From the NCBI GenBank assembly GCA_964036275.1, contig OZ038435.1:12005634-12069633 (forward strand): a stretch of 64,000 nt of DNA, written 5' to 3'. Below are positions 1 to 11,800 of this stretch, piece by piece; within the stretch, counting starts at the first letter, position 1; each line of letters begins with the position of its first letter. The notes under the pieces are model-generated. The model ran no database searches, had not been told where the DNA came from, and was given only the letters and a program-made list of their open reading frames with translations. The position numbers and the translations under genes were made by a program. Source of the DNA: Litoditis marina. Taxonomy: Eukaryota > Nematoda > Chromadorea > Rhabditida > Rhabditidae.

Positions 1-193
1 AACACTAGCTGAGTAATGTACAACCTCGATTTTTGGTGGCAGCAGTTTAGTTGTTTGCTGACTGGCGTATTCACACGTATAACGAACTGACAACTAGCAA
101 TTAGAAAGATATTTTCCCAAAAATATATTGATTCGTTCACTTTTCACTCGTTGTTTCTTTATTTACTACCAAAAGTAATTCGAGTTGTCGTAC

Positions 194-1607
194 CTTGTAC
201 TTAGCACAGTAGACTTCAGTATTGTCATAGATTCTGGAGGCGTTTTCCGGAACTTCCGTTGGTTCCTGAATTTGAAATTTCATCAGAAAGTGTTTGCTTG
301 AAGATTGTTCTGATTGTTTAACGGAACCAAAAACATTTCAAAGTCAACAAAATTGTATTTGTTACACATGTATAGTCTTTTTCATTCCTACTGAGACTCC
401 TACAGTAGGATTTCGAAACTTTCACGCAGTTTTCCTCACTAACTAGTGATCGAAAAGGTTGAGGATTTTCGCACCTCATTCTCGTACTCAGGGACAGTAC
501 ATATACGAGAGGATTTTCGATGAACTAAAGTTTCAGCTTCACAACACGCCCCGGAAATTTTGTTAGGTTACTGTATGAGTCTCAGTAGGAATGGTGTGAA
601 CTATATTCTGCGCATTTACCTAGCGGGATTTCTGTTACTTTTCACAGGTGTTGGTTGCCACAACATTGGGTTATGTTGGTTCGACTTTTTTATTTTAAGC
701 TTGTATTGGGCATTATTACAATGTATATTCCAATGTCTTTTTTATTAATACTCTAACCAACATCCTTGTATTCCACCTACAATCTTCGAGTTTTTCTTAC
801 ACATACTTGTAAAACTAATTTACTAGTAACTTTATTCTAATTTTGTAATTGATTCCTTTGTATTAGGGTAAATGATCACAGAACTAACGTCCTTGTACTC
901 TGTCAGCCATTTCACGAAGTCTCCATTTTCTTTTTCCGATCCGAAACCCGCGAATTCAATCGATTTCTCTATTACAGGAACTGGTGTTGTTGACGGCAGT
1001 GGACCTGAGAAATAATCAATAAAACATGAGTATTGATTTTTTTCCATCAGGAAACTTCAAAAACATTACTGATCCACTCGCTGGTGAATGTTATGTTTGT
1101 ATGCCTTCATTACTGTAAAACAAATTCTGAAATCATAGTTCATATGTGAAAAGTGTCATGGGAAAACTGAATTCACTACTGTAGTCAGCGTGAGAATGAC
1201 AAAGACTATGATTTTGACCCAAACACAAGTTTGTGAATAATTTGACCTACCCAGAATATGGGAGTCGCACAGGTGTAAGGACGGGTTCCGTCGGCACGCC
1301 GAATAGACCAACTGGATGGGGATTCCTGAATAGTATAATAATAAGAATACTACTAATATTAACAACAATAATAATAGTAATTTTCTTCAATTTATTACTT
1401 CCATTTCAGCTCTCTCAACCATTCATTTAACATTGTAACTAATACATTTGAGCTTGAACTTTCAGCATTGAAAATTTCTGTTACGTTGTTGTTCCATAAA
1501 GCGAACTAGGAAATTATGATGAGATTGTTTAACTGAAATTAGAGTAACTTATTAAACACACCTTTCACTTCAATAAAAAAGAGTACAGCGATGAGGTATA
1601 CGAGCAT
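194..1607 (-). CDS. Secreted cysteine-rich protein, left-copy paralogue B' (5' part; continues off the left edge)
   Basis: Three exons are visible on the minus strand: 1607-1562 (start codon and signal peptide MLVYLIAVLFFIEVK), 1004-889 (Thr/Pro-rich start, then an acidic stretch ending WLTEYKD) and 265-194 (ending VYCAKYK). Phases agree throughout, and a TTTCAG acceptor sits three bases before the ATG, which suits spliced-leader addition. The exons match those of the complete paralogue at 13217-16106 in size (46, 116 and 72 bp) and nearly in sequence; residues 10-11 are Phe-Phe rather than Leu-Leu. The cysteine-rich exons found in the paralogue would lie beyond position 1. The function is unknown; the signal peptide implies secretion. 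The window does not show whether this copy is intact. Confidence 0.75.
371..605. mobile_element. TA-flanked MITE (family 1), present only in the left block copy
   Basis: About 230 bp flanked by TA dinucleotides. The ends are inverted repeats sharing the core ATTCCTACTGAGACTC about 14 bases in from TATAGT termini. The right copy of the block lacks it: there, sequence matching the left flank (ending TACACATG) runs through one TA directly into TTCTGCGC. This is a clean filled/empty pair with TA duplication, typical of Tc1/mariner-mobilised MITEs. Relatives lie at about 14112-14350, 52692-52926 and 61207-61422. Confidence 0.85.
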
Positions 1608-1642
1608 GACTGAAAGGCCTGGAATGGGGTTATGAATCTCAA

Positions 1643-1765
1643 TTAAAGAAGGACGATTATGTGGTCCAATCGCAACGGTTCAGTCCTTTAAACTGCAATA
1701 CATTTTTCAATTGCAGTTTAAAGAACCCATGACACGGGATTGGTCCACATAATCGTCCTCCTTTA
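1643..1765. mobile_element. Hairpin MITE (family 2), left-block copy
   Basis: A long imperfect palindrome. The left arm starts TTAAAGAAGGACGATTATG, the right arm ends CATAATCGTCCTCCTTTAA, and each inner arm carries the CAATT/TTTAAACTGCAAT segment. The same element is at 16143-16264 (right block) and, diverged, at 8779-8898 in an intron of the PRC1-like gene. It has no coding capacity. Confidence 0.85.
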
Positions 1766-2605
1766 AAAACATATTCAAAGTTTAACGAAAAGATGGGAAA
1801 TTTTGAAACGATTCGGTCAACGACTTCTGAAGTGTGAAAAGCGAAGAAGATCACGTTTTCTAAAAAAAGAAAGAATATTGTACATACAATTCCGGTTCAA
1901 AGAACCTCGTGTTCACGTGCGTGAAAATAGCGTGTTTGAACTGAAAAGATATCAGCACATCGCAGTTTTCCTTTGAAAAGACAGCGAAATGGCTTCACAC
2001 GTTTGAACTGTGAGCAAATAGGAACAGCACGTAGAGTAGATATAGCTGAGTAGTAGCTTGAACTTAGAACACGTCATAATCTACGAATTTCAACCAAATT
2101 ACAGCGAGACCAAACTACAAACACAGCAAAATCGTGGAACATACACCGTTGGGGGGGACCCTATATAGATTGTCTCGCACGAAGGTTTCTCTTTCGATCT
2201 CCGTTCAATATATACGTCTGACCTTCTAGCCACGCCCACTTTAAGAGCGGAGATCTATCGTAGGGGACAAAGAACAACAAACACTTTTTGATCTACGCAA
2301 ATCAATTCCATGTAAAAAGAATGGACCATTCAGCAAATGTTGTGTTTGAAATGGTTTTTTTAGGAAAAGTACAACTAAATGTGCAACTTGGGAGGTGAAT
2401 CAAAAGCTACGTGGTCACGTAACTTTGAATCACTTTCCTTACATTCAAAAATAATTAGGTTGGTTGATTGGAAGTGTACTGTATCCTTAGGCGATGAAAG
2501 GAGCTCCAATGTTAGATTCAAAGGAGCCGCAACTATCTCTATCTCTACAGCAATGATCGCTCTTTGAAAGTGAGACGTTGTTTTCGTATCAATTACCACA
2601 ACAAA

Positions 2606-2816
2606 CTATAGTCGTCGCCCACGAAAAGGCGGAAGGGTACTGTATGTCTCACTTTCCGCTGTGTACTCACACATGTTCTCGATTTCAAAGCTTGCCGGTT
2701 ATCTGCACTAATAGTGCAGTGGTTAGCGCCCCGCTACGAATATTTTGCTTACAAGTTCGATTCCGGGGAGATACAAAAATTTATAAATTCGGCACCCACT
2801 ATACATGAGGTTGTAT
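2606..2816 (+). repeat. Dispersed tRNA-like (SINE-like) repeat, left-block copy
   Basis: The repeat starts with the module ATAGTCGTCGCC...AAGGCGGAAGGG. About 90 bp in, it reads TAGTGCAGTGGTTAGCG, a good pol III A-box context, followed about 30 bp later by AAGTTCGATTCC, close to a B box. The tail is AT-rich and contains GGCACCCAC. Copies of the same layout are at 18826-19040, 19139-19352, 24890-25093, 43661-43845 and, 3'-truncated, 50189-50280. It is not a functional tRNA gene, because no cloverleaf acceptor stem can be drawn. Confidence 0.7.
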
Positions 2817-4393
2817 CTCGGTAATTATTATCTCGGCATCCACTCCTCGGGAATTAGACATCACGAGTTTGATCTCACCTCGCAACGTTATGATTAGACC
2901 ACCGGTTATCACAAATTGTGGGATACAAAACTGTTGCATTGGTTTAAAGTTCGCAGTTTCTTGGAATGGTGTGACTTTGAAGCATGTCCAGTTATGATGA
3001 GCTTAGATGGGACGAGATTTCTAATATGGAATTACAATATTATGGAATGGGGTTTGCAACCCCAGGTGTTAACAAAATCCATCGAGAGCAACAAGAAAAG
3101 TAGCATTTTCGGTTTTTCGACGGTACCTGATGACCGATTGTTCGATGTGTTATTCGTAATTTCTGATGTGTTTCAGATCAAAGTACAAAGGTCACTATTA
3201 TTCTATTCCCAAAATGTCTGGACCAACCGGCTAGTTGTTGTTTTCCACTATGAATGCAAAACATTGCGAGACAACAAGAGGGGAATTAATCAAGTGACAT
3301 CAACCAGTCGAAATAACAAGTAAACTACTGTGAAGATATAAATTATCCTCAGAACTAGAAATGGACCGAGTATGAGGGATAGAGCCGTTTTATCGCACAT
3401 TTAGCATCAGGCAGAATGGTTTCATGCCGTCTGATCATTTTGTGATTATATTTTGTAATCAGTTTTATCAGATATTTTTTGATCTTGTAGTTTGACACTC
3501 AACTTTCCTAATGAACACCTCGATGTTTACGAAAGAAAATTATGTCTACATATTATTATAAAACATATGTCTATAAGTTCACGTAGTGATGGAAAGGTCT
3601 ATCAGCCATACGAGCGTGGGTGAGCTCCTTCAACGAAATGAAAACCTTTGTCTTCCAAAATCCCTTTTTTATTTCAATAATCTTATGGTAGAATGAAGTT
3701 TTCGGTTCGAACTTCTTTGACATATTGCGCAATAATATCACATCCTTTTTTACTTGGGAGCTGTCCAAATTTTAATCTATTATCATAAATCATTCGCGCA
3801 AGGGAACGCCGTTTCTATCACCTTTAAAGAACGGAAGATGATAACCGACAACCCATATGATTGATACGAAGTCACGTGAAGGGTAGCAAAGTACATACAC
3901 AAATACACGTGAAACTTGAAGGGTTATCCAAAAAAAGATCGGTTGAAACGTGTACACGTGAAAAGCACGTGAAACAACTCATATCAAACATCAAACTTGT
4001 TCAAAGTTCAAACCACAAACATGTTATTTTCTTCACTCACTGGAACCATATTTCATCGACACTGGAAATATATCACACTTTTCTGGGATAAACAAGGTAT
4101 TGTGTAGTTGCAGACTTGTCTAACTTCCATGTGCATTTACAACTCGAGTTAATTTATTTATAAGTCTTGAACAAATTTTGTTATAGTTTTCAAATTCACT
4201 CATTTCATACGTCAAAAATCGGGCCTTTTTTGGTGGTTTTGTGAAAATTGTGTTGAGTTTATACAAATAATTTCTTTGTTATCTCTCTTTATGAATTATT
4301 TTTTTATACCGTCATTTATATTCTTCATTTCCAGAATACTTATAAAAATCTTTTCAGAGTGCTTCTGATTGACAGGACCACAATTCGAGCCAG

Positions 4394-5316
4394 ATGAGGC
4401 TCTTGCTATTATTAGCGAACGTCTTTTTCTGCTTAGAAGGTTTGTTTCTACCTAATATATTTACAATTTCACTGTTCTAGTTTTTACGGTGCTTCTATAT
4501 ACTGTGATTGCCTAATTGTCTTGAGCTGAATTGATATTTACATTTCACACGTTTTATCATTGTCATATACCACTCCCTGGATAATCTCACTCATTTCAGT
4601 CATGCAATACATTCAATTTTTACAGGCTCGTTGCAAACCACTACTTCAATGCTCAACAAGACTGATTCTCGAACGAAACTGGACAAACGAAATGAATTCA
4701 TGAAGTTGTGGAGCCAGAAGACACATGTTGGTTTCTGTTTCAGTTACGAAACTTGTTTGAGTGAACCAGTAAATAGTGCGTTTCGGCCAACAGGGGTGGG
4801 GTACACTGAGTTATGGATTTTTCTCCATGGTTTTTCAGAGGTTTTCATCAAGTATTATAAATAATCTTCGTGAAAACTATAACTATCGATTGCTTTTTAG
4901 TATCAGCAATTCTTCCAATCTCATGAGAAGTTCATAGGAGTTTCTCATGAGATACCTCATGAGCTATTCGTGAACTCTCAATGTTGTAGCATACCAATCA
5001 ATAGAATCTCATGAGAAGTTCATGCTAATAGCTCATGAAATATCTCATGAGATTTTCGAGGGATTGCTACGCCGCCAGACGTCGTAGTTTTAAGATGTGG
5101 TCTCATTTTGCATGGGTTCATCACCTCGAAAAGTCAACAAAAAATCGAATACATTTAAGTATTTATAACGCGAAAAACCAATTCACGATTATGCTAAAAA
5201 TGAGAACAGTAATATTTCAAACTTTCCATGTGGCTCAAAGAGATGAAAATGACGAGGGCTCGGAGAAAGCCGTGAAAGCACACACGGATCGGAAGGGATA
5301 CTGTAACAAGTACAAG
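4394..5316 (+). pseudogene. Truncated left-copy paralogue A' of the cysteine-rich gene
   Basis: The exons are 4394-4439 (signal peptide MRLLLLLANVFFCLE), 4626-4726 (ending LWSQKTH) and 5257-5316 (ending GYCNKYK). They correspond one for one to exons 1-3 of the complete gene at 22088-27872. Homology to that gene's locus stops near 5662, inside the next intron, so the cysteine-rich exons 4-14 are missing. The visible exons have no stop codons, so the cause is truncation at the duplication edge, not point decay. The exon 3 acceptor (ACGAG) is weak in both copies and is a guess driven by phase. It could still be transcribed as a short secreted peptide. Confidence 0.75.
4909..5074. mobile_element. 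CTCATGAG-rich MITE (family 3), left end missing
   Basis: The palindrome CTCATGAG and close variants recur five or more times, ending in GGATTGCTACGCCGCC. The right-block copy (22604-22742) keeps both inverted ends (GGCGGCGTAG...CTACGCCGCC), and a further copy is at 57783-57960. In this copy the left terminal repeat is lost. Confidence 0.75.
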
Positions 5317-5820
5317 GTACAATCAATAAAATATTGATTTTTTGAATTATGAGATATCACTAACCTTATTCTTACAAAATTTTATGGTTCTTTTTTTGCC
5401 TACATTACGTTTTTAACATTCTATTGTAACACAACTTGGGCTTGAGCGCTCTGACAAAGCTGGTTCGAACAAAAAGAAACATTCGGGGGCCATTGAAGAG
5501 CAAGAACATATGGCCATTGAGTTTTTTCTACGAAAAGTCGATACGACGAGTTTCACTAAGCATTATACTCTGTTTCACTAAACAATGTACTTCTATAGTA
5601 ATACTTCAAATCTTCGGGAGGCTTTTTCTTATGAAATATTCAATAGTTTGGTTTCAAATTTTCGAAGTTCGTGAATAATGGCGGGATCAAACTACAACGG
5701 AGATTTGGTCACATCCCACATACACCAGTAAGATCCGACTATTCGACGAAAAATATAAAGTACTCCGTCTTTGAATTGGAAAACGTCGAAATTAATGATT
5801 TTCCATTAGAAATAGACAAA
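5317..5820. other. Duplication breakpoint region
   Basis: The sequence matches the right block (22982-23303) until about 5662, then becomes unique and leads into the 3' end of the PRC1-like gene. The dispersed 13-mer GATCAAACTACAA occurs at about 5686. No gene is visible. Confidence 0.7.
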
Positions 5821-8800
5821 TCATCTCGTTTTCGACGCAGAAGTAGCCCGTTTTTTCAATTTTTTTGGCTAAAAGGACAACTTTACTGGGGTATGTTTGG
5901 TCAGCTATACTCAAGCAGAAGTTGGGTTGAATGTGCCAAGAGAAAACAGACTAACTCTATCCGCTCGTTTCTTCTCCTGACACAACTTGTATTCGGCGAT
6001 CACGTATTCCACGTACTTCGGAGGATTCATGCTGCCGATTCTGGAAACAGAGAGAATAAAAGAACTCATCTGAAACTGCACTGAATAAGGGGAAAAAAAG
6101 GAAAGTTGAGGACCGATGTTCAAAAAGGACCAAATTAACCGGTTTACTGGAGGAATAAGAATCATTCAATCAATTATATCCGCCAAACAATTTTTCGGTT
6201 CACAGCAGGCACCTTTTTTACCGATTCGAGCAGATGATTTCGCATTAAAAACCCCCTTATTTTCCAGATAGTAGCTAGTTACTTTTTTTTCGGACAAAAA
6301 GTTCAATGAAGCATGAAAAAATCAATACGTATCCAACTAACAGGATGACGTCATTCCCTTCTTCCAAGTGTTTCTTGTACGTCTCCTCCAGCGACTGACG
6401 CAACTTCACCAGATTCGTCTCCAAATATCGCTCCTTCTGAAAAAAATCAATGCTTGAACACTTCAAAAAGGGTAAGTTTCAAGTCCCACCACATATTGCA
6501 CAGAAAAACAGATTAATAGTGAAATTACAGAAAAACCGTTACTACTGAAAGTATAACACAACCTCCACTAAAATCTAAAAATGTAACTACTGGAACTCTA
6601 GGATTACCTCGAATTACCTCTATGACATTTGAAAATATGTTGGACACTGGACTACCATCAAAGTGGTAATTTTGCAATGCAATCGAACTCGGACCTCACT
6701 AAAAAGTTCTTGAAAAACGCTAAGAAAAGTCACGTATCACGACTAAAGTGTGATGCTGATGATTCTTCCGAAAAAAAGTGAAACACGTGGAACTTGATGA
6801 TTTCTCCTCAATAACGACAAATCTTCCCAAAACGAGCGAAAAGGTAGCCCAATCTCTTCAATAATTTAATTTATGAAGCCAACCTGCGAATCCTTGAGAA
6901 TGTTCCTGGAACTGTCGCGACTCTGATAGTAGCCAGGATCTGCCTTTTTCTCGTCCAGCTCCACCTTCTGCTGCCAAAGATCCTTCCAACTGAAAAGAGA
7001 ACAAAGGTCAAAGGTCAGAAGCAGAAGTCAACGGTCGCATACTTTTCACCAGAAAGTGTAATGTGAGCACTCAAGAAAATTAAGTTTTCGAGAATAAGTA
7101 CGTAAACATGTGTCGCAATATTCAATATTCATGAAAGGTGGACCATAATTTTCTAAAGTTTCTAAGTGCGCCACGAAATTTCGATTGTTCACAAAGCAAA
7201 AGCAATCGGTAATCCATTTCGATCAATAAAAGATTCCTAACACATAGTGCAATTGCAACAACAGAACGAGAGCATTAATGCCTCGCTAACTCGTAGAATA
7301 ATATCTGAGAAAAGGTGTAGAACTCCTTGCAACTCGCCTATTTAGGAGAGTGAAGATGGGTTTTCCCATTTCATAGACGGCCTTCAGTCGTTTTTCCTCC
7401 AAAAGCATGGACTGGAAATCCTGGTCCTTGTGCACGGCTGAAAATAGAGCAACTTTAAGAAAAAATTACACACAGGACATAAATAGAAATCGACTTTGGG
7501 CCCTTAGGGGTTCAGCGAGCAATAAATATACCCAACTGAGGTAAACTTGTTCATTTCCGTTTATATGGAATCAGTTTCTCTATTTCGGTGTAAAATCGTG
7601 AACGTACCAGCAATTAAAATTTAAAACTACACGAGTAGTAGGTTTTTGGCAGCAGGTTCAGGTTTACATTTACCCCGATTCAATAAAGAAAACGGATTCT
7701 ATCCGCCTTCATCTCCGAGAACATACACATTTCCTAAATTTCGACAATAGAAAACAGGGTATGAACAACAACAACAACAACAACAAACCATACCGGGGTT
7801 GAACTGCGCGGGGTAACTCCGTTGTTCTGGTGCAAAATGGCACTTGTCCCAGAGATCGCACATGGTCTCGTACTGCGAAACCCACTTGAAATCCTGGTCA
7901 AGACACCAATTCTCGTAGATTGAAGACAGCTGAAACACAGCACAAGTTGAAAGCTAAGGTGTGGATTTTTGACAAAAATAACCTCATTTTAACACCCTTC
8001 CTTATATTCGCAAAAACACGCACAGTTTCAGGTTTCACTAACTTTTATTAGCAATTTGACAACTGCAGTATGTAAACAAAATAATTACCCTGATGGAAGT
8101 TCATAATCGTAACTCGTAACTAATATAAAATGAGACGTATATTCACCTGTTTGTGGTACTGTTCAATGGATTCCATCATAGTGTCTCCGAGTGGGAATTC
8201 GTCATTGGCCATATTGGTCGAAAGAATGGACTCCAAGTCCGAGTCGTCAACCAGAGATAGCTCGTTTCCTGAAAAACAAGAAATGTATCAGTTAAAGTTT
8301 CGATACTTCAAAACATCCTGTAAAAGTAGAATTTCGCTAAAAAGTCAAGAAGGTGATGTTTTTTGTGCCGAAAACGCCAAAAAATACGAGTTTTCCGCCC
8401 GCTCCTGCACTGCTGACCATATACCATAGTTCAAGACAGGAAACATGCTCCTTTTCAGCCAATATCCGGAACAGTTGACATTTTGACGAAAAAACATTCA
8501 TTTAACGCGGAAATCGGGCACTGTTTTATAGAATAGTCACACCTCAGATGCAGACCTCACTGTGTATGTGTGTATTCATCCAAGTTTGTCAGATTATGGA
8601 GAAGAACATTCATACACTCACGTGACACTAGACTAATACACTTGATTCAGATCGGTACCCCACTAAGAAATAGGACCCGCCACCTCCTTCTTTATATCGG
8701 AAACCGTAATATTTCGACTAATTCAAACAAAATAGTGAATTTTTATGTTGAGGTTGTATCGAAATCCATAACAATGTGTTAAAAAAAGACAATTATGTGG

Positions 8801-11800
8801 AATCCCGCGTCAAGGGTCCTTTAAACTGCAATTGGAGAATGTATTGCAGTTTAACCGACTGAAGCGTTGGGATTGGACCACCAAGTCGTCCTTCGTTAAA
8901 ATGTTTACCAGCAACCCCTTAGCGAAAACCAGGGCAGGTATGGGAAGATTGAAAAGGCGACAAATCGCGTACCAATCTGTTTCCTCCACTTGAGCATCTC
9001 CTTCTGCAACTGAGTTGCCTTTTCCGCGCGACGGTTCAACTCTGACTCGAGGCCAATCAGCTTCATGCGGTGCACGTCCAACTCCTCACTCGACAGCAAC
9101 TGAAAGAGATCATAGGTAAGAAGGGGTCCGACCGTGCTCTTCAAAAGTGAAGGTGGTCAGACCGCTCTTGTTGAAAAAGTGAAGGTGGGGGGCGGGAAGG
9201 GTTTGAAATAAGTTAAAATAGCCGACTTTTAGAGCCAATTTTCGAAAAACAACAGGACTCCTGGAAAGTTGAAAAGATGAAAAGTGAACGGGGTGATCTG
9301 GTAACTTTTGTCAAAAAGTGAAGGTGGTACCATCTCAGGATGGCATCTTTGTACCTATGAAAGAGATTACATTTTGATTATTCATATAATAACTATTCGC
9401 AATAGAAACAGAATGTTCTCTACTCAAACTGCAGCCAACTTCTCGGAACGCTCAGAACCAATCTAAAACAGACTATTTTCGGCCCAATAGTCCTACCTGC
9501 TACCTGGCTTCAAATTGAATGATTCTCTTGAGTTTGCAAAATAAAGTTAGAAACTTTTTGCAGAACTAGGAAAATTACTAATTAACAAAAACTGATCATT
9601 CTGAGTAATTCGCAATATAATGATCAACTGAAAAGTTATTCGTATACGCTATACGAGATACAATTTGAAATAACAAAATTGTTTCTGAACATAGTTCTCA
9701 ATAATCCCCATGAAATACGAACCTCATCCCCAATGGGTACCATCTCCTCCCTATCTATCCTATGTGCGAGTACGGCTATTCGGTTGCAGATTGAGTCCTG
9801 GTCCTCCCTTCTCTGGCGAAATTGCTCCTCCAGTTGGGCTACTTCTTTCTCCAAGACACGATGCTGCAAATGTAAGGATTTAGGGGACATACGTGAAAAC
9901 CCAATACCCAAGCATTTACAATATTTACATAGAAAACAGTTAAGTTTTGGCAAGAATGGATCCTTTTGTATGTCTCCGAGGATTTGGAAAACAGTACGAG
10001 AGTAGTGTACCAAAAGTTGTAGGAACGATAAAAAACCCCGATAAAATTTTGGCTGCTTTTCCGAGCGCTTTCGCGTTACGCATACACAGAACTATGTCAA
10101 AGTCTGGCAGTCAAACATAAACCAAAATCCAAACAATTTACGGATTCTGGTCTTGGGAACATTCCTACATATTTCCACTCAAAAGCAGTGCACATGAAAT
10201 CTGTGACGTTTCTGATAATCAACGCCGAATGAGCGAAGTGATTCAATAAATTCCTAAATATGTAAGTGTAAGGTACAAGATAGAAACTGACGAGTGCTAG
10301 CGAGGGGTTGGGATGCTCCGTCTGATAGACGGGCATCTTGAGAATGTCCCGCAGCTCGTCCGTTCTGGCCAGACTTCTCACGATGTCCGACTTTACGTCC
10401 GCTACCATTTGCATCTCCGATTGCACCTGGAAAGGGGATAATTTGGATATCAGAAAGTCAGATGAATTGAAAAACACCTTTTTGCTGCAAAAAGTTTCGT
10501 GATTTCACATCGAAAACTGATTGTTTTTGAACAATAGTCAACCTTTCTGATTTATATATGAATCTAGAGAGGTGACTATGGTATTCTGATAAAACTCCGG
10601 ACACGGTCTCCTTTTCTGCAAAATCCTGGCACATTTGGTAATTCTTGACCGCTCGATTTCCACAACGGCAGCTAATTCCAGAATCAATAAATCAATAATC
10701 TCAACATAGAGTGACCTACCATCTCATCGACGAGCGTGTGAATGTGGCCGAAAGCAGTGCTGACTCGATCCTGCCTGTAAATGTACTAGGATGCTTTCCC
10801 ACTAAAAACTAAACTTTGCCCAATCGCCCATTTTTTTTAAAAATTAAACTAATTTACAAAACGATGAATTAGCCTTTCCACTTTTGCCTGGACAGCAGCT
10901 CAGCAATTTTTCTGAGCGGCGGGGTGAAACAGCACGAGACTCCCCAAAATTTAGACTACGTTCGACCTCACTGAATTTCGATTCAACACAACCACAAAAA
11001 AAAATGTATGTAAAAGTAAAACCGTGCGGGTACGATGCTAAAATGATAACAAACTTCAAAAATTTACCTGCGACTATCAGAGAGGGCGATTTCGTCCCAG
11101 AGATCGGTCAACTGGGCGAAGCTCTGCTGGATGTACAGGCGAGTGTGGTCGAATTTGTCCAGAACACTCTTTCTGAAATAGAACAAAGAATTACACACAT
11201 TTCTTTTTATTGGAAAATATGTACAGGTTACTGGTCTAGTTGGGAAGTTGGGTTCGTTGTAGTACATTCACTCAAGTATAGTTGTCCAAATAGTCAGAAA
11301 AATGAACAAGACTATATCCCTCTTTGTAGAATTTATTTTCTCAAATGTGAATTCTGAAATGAACCTCTTTTTGTAGGATAGTTTTCAAGAGGTTTTCTGG
11401 TTTCCCTATAATACCATGAAAACGGGAGCAACGACCTGAGAATGCAAAATTGAGCTCCTTAACTGACCATAAATCACAAACACAGAGTTGAGATCCTAGT
11501 CACAGCTTGTAAGTGACGCTATGAAAAATATCAATTAATGAAATGAATCAATACCTTCTGTTTCGCGAAGAGACGCGACGCGATTCTCCGCCTACGTCAC
11601 CATGTCCGGCCATCGGGATTTGATCTACGGTTGGGATCTGCTCCTGGAAATGGAAAGATCAATAAAACGATGATGAAAGAATGAAAAGAGCGAGGAAGGC
11701 ACAAAAGAGCAGAGAGCCTGAATGAGTTGCAACTAAACCGCGAACACGCAGACAAAACAAAGGAAATATCGAAGTTGTAATCAATTTAGCTTTAAATAAC

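Larger units (their letters stand above)
1608..4393. other. Intergenic region between divergent genes B' and A'
   Basis: No gene is visible here. The region holds a hairpin MITE (1643-1765), the intact pre-insertion site of the 16954-18679 element (about 2444-2458), one tRNA-like repeat (2606-2816), and an E-box-rich stretch at about 3870-3985 where CACGTG recurs four times. It probably contains the shared promoter region of the two divergent genes. Confidence 0.6.
1..5662. repeat. Left copy of a large direct segmental duplication
   Basis: This stretch aligns almost base for base with 14716-23303 in the same orientation, with a few differences per line by eye. The left end lies beyond the window. 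The right breakpoint is near 5662, after which the copies share nothing. It carries the first exons of a minus-strand cysteine-rich gene and the first three exons of a plus-strand one. The right copy is about 2.9 kb longer, mostly because it holds two transposons (16954-18679 and 20463-21579) and a second tRNA-like repeat. The left copy has its own MITE at 371-605. Confidence 0.93.

Noticed and set aside
5671..6084. 137-codon plus ORF across the duplication edge
   Set aside because: Antisense to the last two exons of the PRC1-like gene, which carry family-conserved residues.
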